Source of the DNA: Otis tarda
Lineage: Eukaryota > Chordata > Aves > Otidiformes > Otididae
DNA length: 64,000 nt
Direction: 5' to 3'
Assembly (NCBI GenBank): GCA_026413225.1
Contig: CM048555.1
Coordinates: 76,391,785 to 76,455,784, forward strand
Numbering within the stretch: position 1 is the first letter of the stretch; every line of letters starts with the position of its first letter. A program made the position numbers and the translations under genes. Below the pieces are notes generated by a model. It searched no databases. It was not told the DNA's origin and was given only the letters and a program-made list of their open reading frames with translations. Of this stretch, positions 23,744-33,317 are shown piece by piece.

Positions 23744-24970
23744 ACATAGAATCCTAGAATCGCAGAAGGGTTTGGGTTGGAAGGGACCATTTAAGCCCAC
23801 CCAGTCCAACCCCACTGCAAGGAGCAGGGACATCTCCAACCAGATCAGGTTGCTCAGAGCCCCGGCCAACCTGGCCTTGAATGTTTCCAGGGATGGGGCA
23901 TCCACCACCTCTCTGGGCAACCTGTGCCAGTCTTCCACCACCCTCAGTGTAAATATTTTTTTCCTAATATCTGATCTAAATCTACTTCCCTCTATTTTGA
24001 AACCGTTACACCTCATCCTATCACTACAGGCCCTACTGAAGAGTTTTTCCCCATCTTTCCTGTAGGCCCCCTTTAGGCACTGGAAGACCGCTATCAGGTC
24101 TCCCCAGAGCCTCCTCTTCTCCAGGCTGAACAGCCCCAACTCTCTCAACCTGTCCCCTCATAGGAGAGGTGCTCCAGCCCTTTTATCATCTTCATGGCCT
24201 CCTCTGGACCCTCTCCAACTGGTCCATGTCCTTCTGATGCTGGGGGCTCCAGAGCTGGACGCAGTGCTGCAGGTGGGGCCTCACCAGGGCAGAGTAGAGG
24301 GGGAGAATCACCTCCCTCGACCTGCTGGCCAGGCTCCTCTTGATGCAGCCCAGGATGCGGTTGGCCTTCTGGGCCGCGAGGGCGCACTGCCCGCTCATGT
24401 TGAGCTTCTCGTCCACCAGCACTCCCAAGTCCTTCTCCTCAGGGCTGCTCTCAATCCATTCTCCACTCAGCCTGTATTTGTGCCTGGGATTGCCACGACC
24501 CAGGTGCAGGACCTTGCACTTGGCCTAGTTGAACTTCATAATGTTTGCATGGGCCCACCTCTCCAGCCTGTCAAGGTCCCTTTGGATGGCATCCCTCCCC
24601 TCCAGCGTGTTGACGGCACCACACAAGATTGGTATCATTGGCAAACTTGATGAGGGTGCATTCTATCCCACTACCCATGTCGCTGACAAAGATGTTAAAC
24701 AGGTCCAGTCCCAATACCAATCCCTGAGGAACACTACTCATCACTGGTCTCCACCTGGACATTGAGCACAACCATTTGAGTGCGGCCATTCAGCCAATTC
24801 CTCATCCACTGAGTGGTCCATCCATCAAATCCATGTGTCTACAGTTCAGAGAGAAGGATGTCGGGTGGGACAGTGTCAAACGCCTTGCACAAGTCCAGGC
24901 AGATGACATCAGTTTCTTGTCCCTTGTCCATTGATGCTGCAACCCCATCACAGAAAGCCACCAAATTAGT
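23744..24970 (-). mobile_element. CR1 LINE, 5'-truncated, inactive ORF2
   Basis: This minus-strand CR1 retrotransposon copy begins (in element sense) within the RT domain near 24970 and runs to the 3' end near 23744. Recognisable parts are the RT block VPQGLVLGLDLFNIFV (about 24700-24745), a degraded catalytic box reading FANDT where CR1 has FADDT, the [14 protein letters not shown] block, and the C-terminal [11 protein letters not shown]-like block. The frame is broken by shifts and in-frame stops, including one near 24838 and a frame change near 24150-24190. The loss of one catalytic aspartate adds to the evidence that it is dead. It is the longest mobile element in the intergenic interval. 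Confidence 0.95.
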
Positions 24971-26164
24971 GTCTGTTACCTGTTATTAGCTGTGTCTGTT
25001 ATATTCTCATTAGAAAACTGTGGTTGTAAATTTTATTCTGTGATGATTAGTGCCTAGGAAATATGATTAAGAAGCAGCACTAGAAACCTATGCTGCAGTA
25101 CTAGTTCCTTTGCAAAGGAAACTGGAAAATGTCATTTCCATTTCTTGGATAACTGCAGTTAGGCAATTTTACCACTTAGGGCATTAGATACTGGAAAGCA
25201 AGAAAAGTTCAATTTTGCCTTCTTTTGCCTTTAGAAGAGATGAAACACAAGACAGATTGCAATCTTCTTCTTATGAAACGACAAGGCTGACACATGATGT
25301 CTTAAAGAAAAACAGTAGATGAAATTCCTGGTTTCACTGGAGTCAGGAATTTGCTTTGGAACTACTGTTTTAATTTTAGGCACAAATCTCCACTGCCAAA
25401 CTCTAGGGTTTGGAGAACACCCATTAGTCTCTGACAGCTGTGAAGAGAGATGGTTAGGGAAAAGACACTATTAAGTTTCACTGACATGTGGTTGACTTGG
25501 GGAGCTTTAGGAGCGGAGCAGGAAATTACTAAGTGCTTTACAGCAACAAACACAGTGAAACACACCAGAATTGCCAGTACCAGTATCAATGCCCAGCTGC
25601 ACTGCAGGCCTCAGCTTGGAATTCAGTTGCCATCCCAGTGGCCAAGCAACTGCCCGGTGCTCCCCTCCGCTGGGCTGGCTGGCGGTGCAGAGGAAGAGGC
25701 GTCAGCATAAGGCAGGAGAGAAGAGACTGAAAGAGCATCAGTAACAAGCCTGTAACTCACAGCTGTGCCTATTTTTTCAAGCATTTGTTCTTGCATTTGC
25801 TCTCTCTAGTTAAGCCGTAGAGAAAACACAATGCTCATTTCCATGTCTGAACTGAGAGGACACAGGAGGTGGGAAACAGTTTAAAGACACAGGTGTGTCA
25901 GCTGCTTTGAATATATTTTACTCAAAATCTTTCCGCTTGCATATTATTTCTTGCTCTGTCCCTTTATCTGAAAGAGATGACTCAATCCCAATTCAATATT
26001 AAGTATCTTCTGGGAAAAGTTCTTAGCAGCTGCTTCACAATTATGCTTTTTTTCTTCCCCGGCATTAGGGAGTGTAAACACTTATTAAAAATTTTAAAAG
26101 GAAAAGGAAATTTGAGGATTAAAATAATGTTTAATTAGTAGCTATAATACTCATCATCTTTCAG
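24971..26164. other. Intergenic, no feature seen
   Basis: Non-coding sequence with no recognised gene or repeat. Open frames at 25362-25710 on both strands overlap each other and have no domain signature. Confidence 0.5.
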
Positions 26165-26318
26165 GTGCACAACACAAAGCAATTCATAAGAATGATTATT
26201 GTTATCCCCATCTTACAGAGAAATTAAATGAATTAAATGATCTGCTTAATGACACACTTAGAGTTAGATTCCAGATCTGGCTCCCAGTTCTGTGCTATAC
26301 CAACTAGGTCACATTTAG
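26165..26318 (+). repeat. MIR-like SINE remnant
   Basis: Blocks match the MIR core and tail: 'attattgttatccccatcttacagag' (read in two parts), 'aaattaaatga', 'gacacacttagagttagat', 'tccagatctggctcccagt' and 'ctgtgctataccaac'. Order and spacing follow the consensus well. Confidence 0.65.
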
Positions 26319-26409
26319 CAATATACAATTTTTTAAAAATTGCCAGTTCTATAGTCACCAATATCTGGGATCTTAACCTTTCACTTTCTCGCTCTTTTTT
26401 TTTTTTTTC

Positions 26410-26434
26410 CTAGCTTCAGCAATACTGAAGCTAG
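26410..26434. other. Perfect 10-bp hairpin beside a T tract
   Basis: ctagcttcag (26410-26419) and ctgaagctag (26425-26434) are exact reverse complements around the loop caata. An uninterrupted T run ends at 26408. Function is unknown and it may be chance. Confidence 0.85.
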
Positions 26435-29400
26435 TAGCATTACTTTAGCTTTGTTAACATCCTATCAGCACAACATGCAGAATTAAAAAAAAAAAAAAGA
26501 TCATATTTCTCAGTTGGCCCTTGACATGAAAAGAAACTGTATTTTCCTGCTGGAATCAGAGTTACTACACCAGCAGGTAAAACACACAATGTTCTCTGCT
26601 ACGTACCCATGGCTCGTAAGCAGCAGCACAAAAGAAGGAGAGTCAAGAAAGCCAGCATTCTCTGCGGGGAGTGAAAGGATTTGCAGTGCATAGGATAAGA
26701 CTCAAGCACGTACAAACCAGCCATCAAGATCACTCCACTGCTTTCTTCACATTCAAGTCAAAAAGGCTGAGGCTCTTTTTAAGCAAATACACATTCAAGA
26801 GCAACCAAAGTTCTTGCCCAAATTGCCCATACTCATCACTCACAACAATCACTACTTTTCCCACATTGGCTATTTTGTCAAAAACTACATTAAATTACCA
26901 AGGTTGAAAGTGTCTCAAATACTTTCAACAGAATACACAAGTAGTTCTGAAAAAACAAAAGCAACACTGTGAATTTTGTCCAAATGATCCTAGAAAAGTA
27001 TGTAGCAGGCTAGTTCGGTATTAGTAACATTTCTGTCACCTAGCGCAGGAGTCACTGACCCGACACCTTGCCACACAGACCTGGGAGCCTGAGTTGACCA
27101 CATTTTTTTGTCAGAGAAACAAGAGAAAGGTGTAACTTTTCTCCCAAAGGAATAAGCTCAATCACAAGACAGAGTTGTTTAAAACTAAAAGAGACAGCAG
27201 GAAGCGCTTGTAATAAACTTGAAGAACCTTTCTGGCAGGGGTAGGGAATTATTTAAAGGCTAACTGGTCTTTGCCAAATCCAGGTTATGTTATTTCAATG
27301 ATGAAAGAGCTTGAACATTATTCAGCAGCAAAATATGAACAACGTGACATGCTTTCAGTTTGTTGTGAGGCTTTTGGAGGTAAAGGTAATTAACAAAGAA
27401 CAATTTTCCTCAGTTCATTAAAGAATGTTGCTTAAAGCTCCCAGTATAGCTTTCCCTAAATTTCAGTGGCTCTTTTTGTACATGGGTAGCAATATCAACA
27501 CGACATTCCTGCGGTGCTGGTGGTCCCTCAGACTTGATTCAGCTATACCCATCAAGATAATATTGATTTACATTATTTTATTAAAGAATGATACCCTGCA
27601 CCCTTTGAATTATTAACTCCCATAGGGAAAGGGCTTTTTTTTTCTTCCAAAACATGCTTTCTTCATCTGGAGCAGACAAGGAAAAACAAAATCAGCACTT
27701 ATTTACTGGCCACACTTTCTGTCTAATGTTTGTTCGTGGTTATTCTTTACAGGTTATTGCATCACTCTATCTATAAATACCTGTTTAACTTCAGAATTAA
27801 TCCGAAAAATTTAATATCCAATCCCAATCCCCAGGCAATATTTAACGTCCCATTAAATAATTAATTCATTAAATGTTAAATTAATAGTGAATTAAAATTG
27901 AATTGTCAATCCTGATTTATTATCCTAAAAGCCCTCTCAAAATTTCCTGTTTCTACAGTTGTGATAGCAAATCCACATCCTACTTACTCATAGCTAGCAA
28001 AAGAAAAGCAAATTAGTCCCCACTGCAATGAAGTACGGTAATGCAAAAGAGTAAGTTCAGCATTTCTTATGGAATTTTTCCTTCAGGAAGTAAACTTAAT
28101 TACATAGCACTGCAACGTACTTTTGTGTCAAAATACATGCTTGCTTTAGCTTTAGACAGGGAGACAATATTAACTAACGTAAGACATAAATTATTTTATT
28201 TTAACTTAGAGATAAGCGTGGAAAAAAAAAGAAGGAACTAGTCCTGCTGGTCTTGCAAAACTAATCCATGCGAGATGTGCTGAGGTAACATGACTGTGCC
28301 TGAGAAAAGAGCTTATACAAGCTTTTATCTTTTCATGCTACAACTGGAGGTAGATTGAATAGGAGTAGTAAGTGACCTACTTCAGCTACTTAGGGAGCAA
28401 TTAAACGACATCAATTTGGGTGCTAGTGAAAAATAAAGCTTCTGGTAGTCTGTTACCACTTGTTCTTCAGCACCGTATGTCAAGACACATTGGAGAAATG
28501 AAACTGCTAGGCATCTCCCAAAGCCCTGTTTCTAGCTGGCACAGGCTGGTACTTTTGCAGTCTGACCATAAGTGTTTTCAACTTTAATTACACGTCCTTA
28601 CACCTTCATAATTAACCATGTGAGAAGAAAAAGGACTTTATATTCTTTTTCTGTGCTTGTACGGCCTTTTATCCAGTGGGGCTTTGATGGAGAACGAAGC
28701 CCATTGCTACAGTAGAGATTTTAAAAAACTGTACCCGTAGGATCTTGCATGAATCATTGTTGCAACTACACACAAACTTGTAGGCTTATCTTGGAAATGT
28801 AGGAGAGCCCTGAAAAACAATCTGCTCCCACTTATCACAGAAACATCTTCTAAGACCACAGTGCCATGACAGTTATTGTTAGCTATGAGCCCTACTCGGA
28901 ATAAAATGTCTCTTTCTTGCAAAGTGTCTATGATTGGTGATATCAAATACCTTTTAGTCAGTGGGAGACCAATTCTCAAGCACAAATATTTGAACAGCAC
29001 GTCCAGATTTTATATGGGGAGGAGAAGACTTAAATGTCTGAATGTGGAATTTTTCAGGTACTGATAGTTATAAAATTGGCCATTGAGTTTTACTGCATGT
29101 ATTGTTAAACTCAAATTTCTCTTCACCCAAAGCCTCTTACACTTTTTTCCTAGTGATACCGTGTACAAGAGAAAAGTAGTTACTCACTTAATGGTGGCTG
29201 AAAGGAGGAATTTATTCAAGCGTGTTTTGAAGTTACTGTTTAAAGAGCAGCTATTTGCAGAGATCCCTCCTTTCTCAAACAGGAGCTAAAGGCTTATCTA
29301 TTAGCCTAGTTCAAGCCAGCTGTAAAAAAATACGTTCAAGACTTCTTGAGGCAGAACAGGTTGAAATCTGCCGCTTTGTCGTTTAATCAGTTCTGCATAT

Positions 29401-31729
29401 TTACAGCAATAGCTTATTTTGCAAGTACTTTGGATGGTATTTTGTTCTTGAGATGTATATAATCCACAGTTAGATACTTGCATCTATGCCATCGTCATAG
29501 TGCTAGTTTGTTTGAAAGCTACTTCGGAACATTTTGATATTTCTATTGACACACAGCGTGAGTGAGGGTGGGCATATAGACACTAAATTTTTCCAGTAGA
29601 CGTTAGTTTCTGTGGAGACTTTTGTGAGTGGTGATAAAATAATCAGGCAACAAAACCACCACTGTTTATTTTTTCTGTATTGTATGGTTAAAATCCTGAG
29701 AAATATATTATAAAACTACGCAACAAATTCAGAGATGCTTATAGTCACAATTTAAAATTTTGTATCTTTGACTTTTTGACCCAGGACTTCACTGGTTACC
29801 TCAAATTTATAACTTTTAAAGAAGCCAGATAATTTTTAAAATATATTTGGTCCTGATCTAACTTCTTCAAGGAATGAAGAATCGTAGGGAAGTGGAGAAA
29901 ATAGCTAATTATCTTCCCTGCTTAAAAATTTTTAAAAATCTTAAGTTATCTGTCTTCAACTTCTAGCCCCTGGGTTTTGAATACCTCTACTCTTTCAGGC
30001 CTGAAAGCTTGTTCGTTTGCCAAATGCTTGATTTTTGTCGAGGCTCCTGTCAACTTGTACTCTGTGTGCTTCACCACAGTCTCTTCTGGTTTCTCCTAAT
30101 TTGTGTTACTTTCTATACATTCAGAATATTGCATTTTGATCATATAACTCTTCCTTTAGCATAATTTCCCATAAAAGTGTAAGTTCATTTTCAAGGTCAT
30201 GGACTGTGTCACTGTAGCCATCACCCTCTGCTTGCTCTCTCACTCTCGGTCCTCTAGGCCAGTACCTACTCAAACCATTAAATTTAAAACATCTTTGATC
30301 AATATTCACGCTACTCTTTGCATATGTGAGCTGATCATTCACAAAAACCACATTGTTGTTTCTCAAATCTCTCCTTAAAACTTACCTTTATTCTGGTGCC
30401 AATGGAAAAAAATACCATTAATCAAGTGGAGTGCTACTGACAGTTTGATCTACTATATCAACTAATATTGCTTCCTTATTGCCTAACACTGCCCTTTCTG
30501 TATGTCTTAATCAGCAACTCTTGGAGGCAAAGTGTTACGTCTGCATAAAAACTAAGGCCTTTAAATAAGGAGGGTATACAACACCTATATCGTATTATGT
30601 ATACACTGTTGTTGCTGCCATGACAAGAACCTAATACCTACAATGAAACAAGTAATTTGGTGGTTTCAAATATAGCTTGCTTTATAACATATCTTATCAC
30701 AAATCCCATTCTGTAGGTCTACTCTATTAAATATTTACATCTGAGAAGCAAACGTACCTGTTTTTCCTTTCAGTGCCTGCTAACAAGTATTTCTTCAGAC
30801 TACATGCAGTTGCTGATATGTTAAGACTCATTTCCTATTATTCAACTTATGTTCGTCTGTTTTCCCTGCTGAAAATGCTACATATTATTAGGTCCATCTT
30901 GTTATTAGGAATCACTGAAGAGGCCCTAAAGTTATGAAGGAAATTGGGCTGCCTGATTTCCATGGCATGAAGGACAGTAACTTCCTCATCATGGTGCACG
31001 AGGAATTTTTTGTGCCTTTTGATTTCATACATGAATGTGTTTGTTTGAAGGTAGCAGTAGACAAGGAGTCACTGGAGAGTCCTGAAGGAAACTAATGGGA
31101 AAAGCTTTAAAAACATATTTAACACAACAGTGGGATTGACTTCCTTGAGAAAACGGGAGCATGAAACAGAATATGGCAGAAATATTCCACTTGCAGCAAA
31201 GCCCCTGATGCTGTTTGATGGGGACTTTTGGAGCTCAGATATCTTGAGATGGGAGGAACCTCAGAGAAAGCATAAGCTGAATACCACTGGTTTCCAGTAA
31301 ACTGGGTGACTCAACGGCTTCTTGGCCTTGGGTACTTTCTTAATTTTTGGTCTTCTTCCTCCCACATCTTCTGCTAGGAAAGTCTTGTGGTAAGAGAGCA
31401 GTATGTGTGTCTTGCTGGGTCACTGCAGAACACCATCAGCTAGCTTGTTACCATATTCTCAGTTTAACTACTTGTTTTTCTCATTATCTTGGCTACAGTC
31501 TTTTGTAAGAGCACGCAGGCCTTGCATGAAAGGAATGAGGGGTCTGAGGTGGTGGAAGACATTTGCCTGTAAATATAACTACATAACCTAGCTCAGCTAC
31601 AACTAGACCTTCTCTAAAGCCTGCCATCCTCCCAAAGAACCTTTAGTGCACATTATTTTAACCCCCACAGCATCTCCTGTCACGCAGGAGCTCATTGTTC
31701 CCAGTCTCTCTCAGCCTCCAAGGCACTCA
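26435..31729. other. Intergenic upstream of KDM3A, AT-rich
   Basis: AT-rich non-coding sequence. A TTAAT-dense patch lies at about 27830-27900. Short frames on both strands have no recognisable domains. No RNA gene, exon or clear repeat could be supported. Confidence 0.5.
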
Positions 31730-31732
31730 AAC

Positions 31733-31743
31733 AAAATGGTGGC
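31733..31743 (+). promoter_or_regulatory. YY1-like site
   Basis: caaaatggtgg resembles the YY1 core (AARATGGCGG) with one mismatch. It lies at the left edge of the CpG island. Confidence 0.45.
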
Positions 31744-31798
31744 CTAGTAGACGATTACGCCTCACCCCCGCCCGTCCCTCCGCGCTGCCAAACCCCTA

Positions 31799-31812
31799 CT
31801 GCGCAGGCGCAG
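31799..31812. promoter_or_regulatory. NRF1-like site 1
   Basis: ctgcgcaggcgcag fits the NRF1 palindrome (YGCGCAYGCGCR) with small deviation. It is the first of three such sites, about 50 bp apart. Confidence 0.65.
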
Positions 31813-31848
31813 ACCCGGCCCCCGAGCAGGTGTCAGGCCCTTCCCCAT

Positions 31849-31865
31849 CTGCGCGTGCGCAGAAG
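31849..31865. promoter_or_regulatory. NRF1-like site 2
   Basis: ctgcgcgtgcgcagaag is a near-perfect NRF1 palindrome (TGCGCnTGCGCA). Confidence 0.75.
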
Positions 31866-31901
31866 GTTGTCCGCAGCGCCCCCGCAGGTGCATCTTGCCG
31901 A

Positions 31902-31920
31902 TGTGCGCCTGCGCAGAAGC
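31902..31920. promoter_or_regulatory. NRF1-like site 3
   Basis: tgtgcgcctgcgcagaagc again carries the NRF1 palindrome core (TGCGCcTGCGCA). It continues in the same 'agaag' as site 2. Confidence 0.7.
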
Positions 31921-31972
31921 ACTCTATAGGTGCCCCCTCCCCCTGTGCTATATCTGAGTACGCCGCGAACCG

Positions 31973-31977
31973 CACGT
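31973..31977 (-). promoter_or_regulatory. Candidate hypoxia response element 1
   Basis: CACGT is ACGTG on the minus strand, the core of a HIF-binding hypoxia response element. A 5-base motif is weak evidence alone. The call relies on the known HIF1 control of KDM3A in mammals. Confidence 0.3.
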
Positions 31978-32149
31978 ATAACCGGGCGTTTCACGCCTCT
32001 TGCCTGCCTCAGATCCCTCCGCCGTCTCCAAAAGCGGCCCTTATGGCTTAAGGCTCAGCTCGCCTGACGCGGAAACATAAGTCTCAAGGCACGCTACGGC
32101 CTAAAATATGTTTCTTTTTCCATTTGGCCCGTCTTTGGTCTCTTCGTGG

Positions 32150-32154
32150 ACGTG
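32150..32154 (+). promoter_or_regulatory. Candidate hypoxia response element 2
   Basis: ACGTG in the context gtggacgtgggcgg lies roughly 250-300 bp upstream of the inferred start site and next to a GC-rich Sp1/EGR-like sequence. The human KDM3A promoter has a functional HIF1 site. Whether this is its counterpart is inference. Confidence 0.4.
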
Positions 32155-32212
32155 GGCGGGCTGGCGCACTCCTTCTCTCGAAGCTTTGCGGAAGGATACT
32201 CATTTTTTTTGA

Positions 32213-32223
32213 TCCGCCATCTG
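32213..32223 (-). promoter_or_regulatory. YY1-like site, minus strand
   Basis: tccgccatctg is the reverse complement of cagatggcgga and contains the YY1 core ATGGCGG. Confidence 0.5.
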
Positions 32224-32419
32224 CTGAGCAACGGTTTCGAGGCGTGGCCAGGAGCGCGGGCACCGCCCCTCCAGGCCAATCGCAGCGGGAGGCTTGCCGC
32301 AAGCCCCGCCCATCTGGCTCGGGAGAACCAATGGGAGCGAGGGATGGGGCTGCGGGGGCCGGCCGCGGGCCGGGGCGGGGGGCGGGTGAGGGGGCGTGCG
32401 CGCGAGCGCGGGGCCGAGT

Positions 32420-32575
32420 AGTAACGCTCGCTCGTTCGGTCGCCGCAGCGGCTGTTGCTGGGGGCAGAGGGGAAGCGCCGCGTCCGCGGAGCCCGCTGCC
32501 CGGGCGTGCGTGACTGCGGGGGGCGCCGGGAGGGGCAACCGGCGGCAAGGGCTGGTTGTGGTGGGGGGAAAGCAG
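32420..32575 (+). other. KDM3A: KDM3A probable non-coding exon 1
   Basis: A strong donor (aaagcag followed by gtgaggg) at 32575/32576 sits downstream of the CCAAT/GC-box promoter and upstream of the coding exon. A non-coding first exon is known for mammalian KDM3A. The 5' boundary is an estimate. Other GTGAG sites near 32386 and 32629 are possible donors, but their context is weaker. Confidence 0.5.
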
Positions 32576-33128
32576 GTGAGGGCAGGGGCAAGGCTCGAGG
32601 GCTGCCTGGGCGGGCGGGAGGGGGTGCTGGTGAGGCGGAGAGGCGTCCGGATGGAGCTTGGCCCGGTCGCCTCCTTCCCTGCCTTCCCTTCAGCTGCCGC
32701 CTCCCGCTTCGGCTCCTCGGAGGGAGGGAACAAAGAGGCTGAGGAGGCAGGGTGGCGGCCGGCCGGGCTGGAAATGGCTGGGAGCCGCACTGCAGCGGCT
32801 TCTGATACTTCCTTCCAGCCGCCCCCGCCGAGGCAATGATTAACAGGACCGTGGGCGAGGAAGCGTCGTCCCGTGGGTGTCTGAGGGCTCGGCCTGAGCC
32901 GCTTGAACATAAGCGGGGGAGGGAGCGGCGGGGGGAGGCCGGGGAGAGGAAGAAGGAAGCAACGCTGCTCCCGCCCGCTTTGGGCCCCGCGGTTCCCCGT
33001 GCGGAAAGGCGGGCGGGGGTCGGCCCGTCGGAGCGCGGCCTGCCAGCTGGCCGCCGCATCGTCTTTATTTTATTTTATTTTATTTTTTTGTATCTTGTCT
33101 CCTCCTTCCGTCGCTTTTCTCCCTGGAG
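32576..33128 (+). other. KDM3A: KDM3A intron 1
   Basis: GC-rich, CpG-island sequence turns T-rich from about 33060, including a TTTTA pentanucleotide run and a pyrimidine tract (tgtctcctccttccgtcgc). It ends at the probable acceptor AG at 33127-33128. An alternative AG lies at 33140-33141. Both are upstream of the start codon, so the protein is unaffected. Confidence 0.5.
33065..33083 (+). repeat. (TTTTA)n pentanucleotide repeat
   Basis: About four TTTTA-type units, followed by seven further T, lie just upstream of the pyrimidine tract of the first coding exon's acceptor. Confidence 0.85.
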
Positions 33129-33146
33129 GCCTCCCGATGAGTTAAA

Positions 33147-33317
33147 ATGGTGCTGAGGCTCGAGGGCAGCTGGTCGCTGCTGGTGGGGAAGAAGTTCCTC
33201 AGCCTGTCGGAGGAAGACGACAGGTCGTGGGACACCAGTCGCATCTCGGAATGGCCCTGGAAGTCAGGCAAGATCCGAGCGGTTTCGCACACGGACATAT
33301 CCAAACAAGACCTGAAG
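33147..33317 (+). CDS. KDM3A: KDM3A exon 2 (first coding exon), residues 1-57
   Basis: Opens [20 protein letters not shown] and ends ISKQDLK at a GTAACT donor in phase 0. The human protein has the same MVL start and the same AVSHTD segment. The exon probably begins at 33129 with an 18-base untranslated leader. Confidence 0.95.

Larger units (their letters stand above)
31730..32420 (+). promoter_or_regulatory. KDM3A: KDM3A CpG-island promoter
   Basis: A CpG-dense block starts abruptly near 31735 and runs through the first non-coding exon. Visible motifs include YY1-like sites, three NRF1-like palindromes, two CCAAT boxes (32276-32280 and 32328-32332), GC boxes at about 32263-32270 and 32304-32311, and two ACGTG hypoxia-element cores. 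CCAAT boxes and GC boxes just upstream of 32400 suggest transcription starts around 32400-32450. KDM3A is known to be induced by hypoxia through HIF1. The exact start site is inferred. Confidence 0.8.

Noticed and set aside
32094-33059. Minus-strand open frame of 321 codons across the KDM3A CpG island, with further long frames at 32200-32910 and 32396-32839
   Set aside because: GC-rich sequence lacks stops by composition. The peptides are low-complexity Pro/Arg/Ala with no domain, and the region is explained by promoter and non-coding exon 1.
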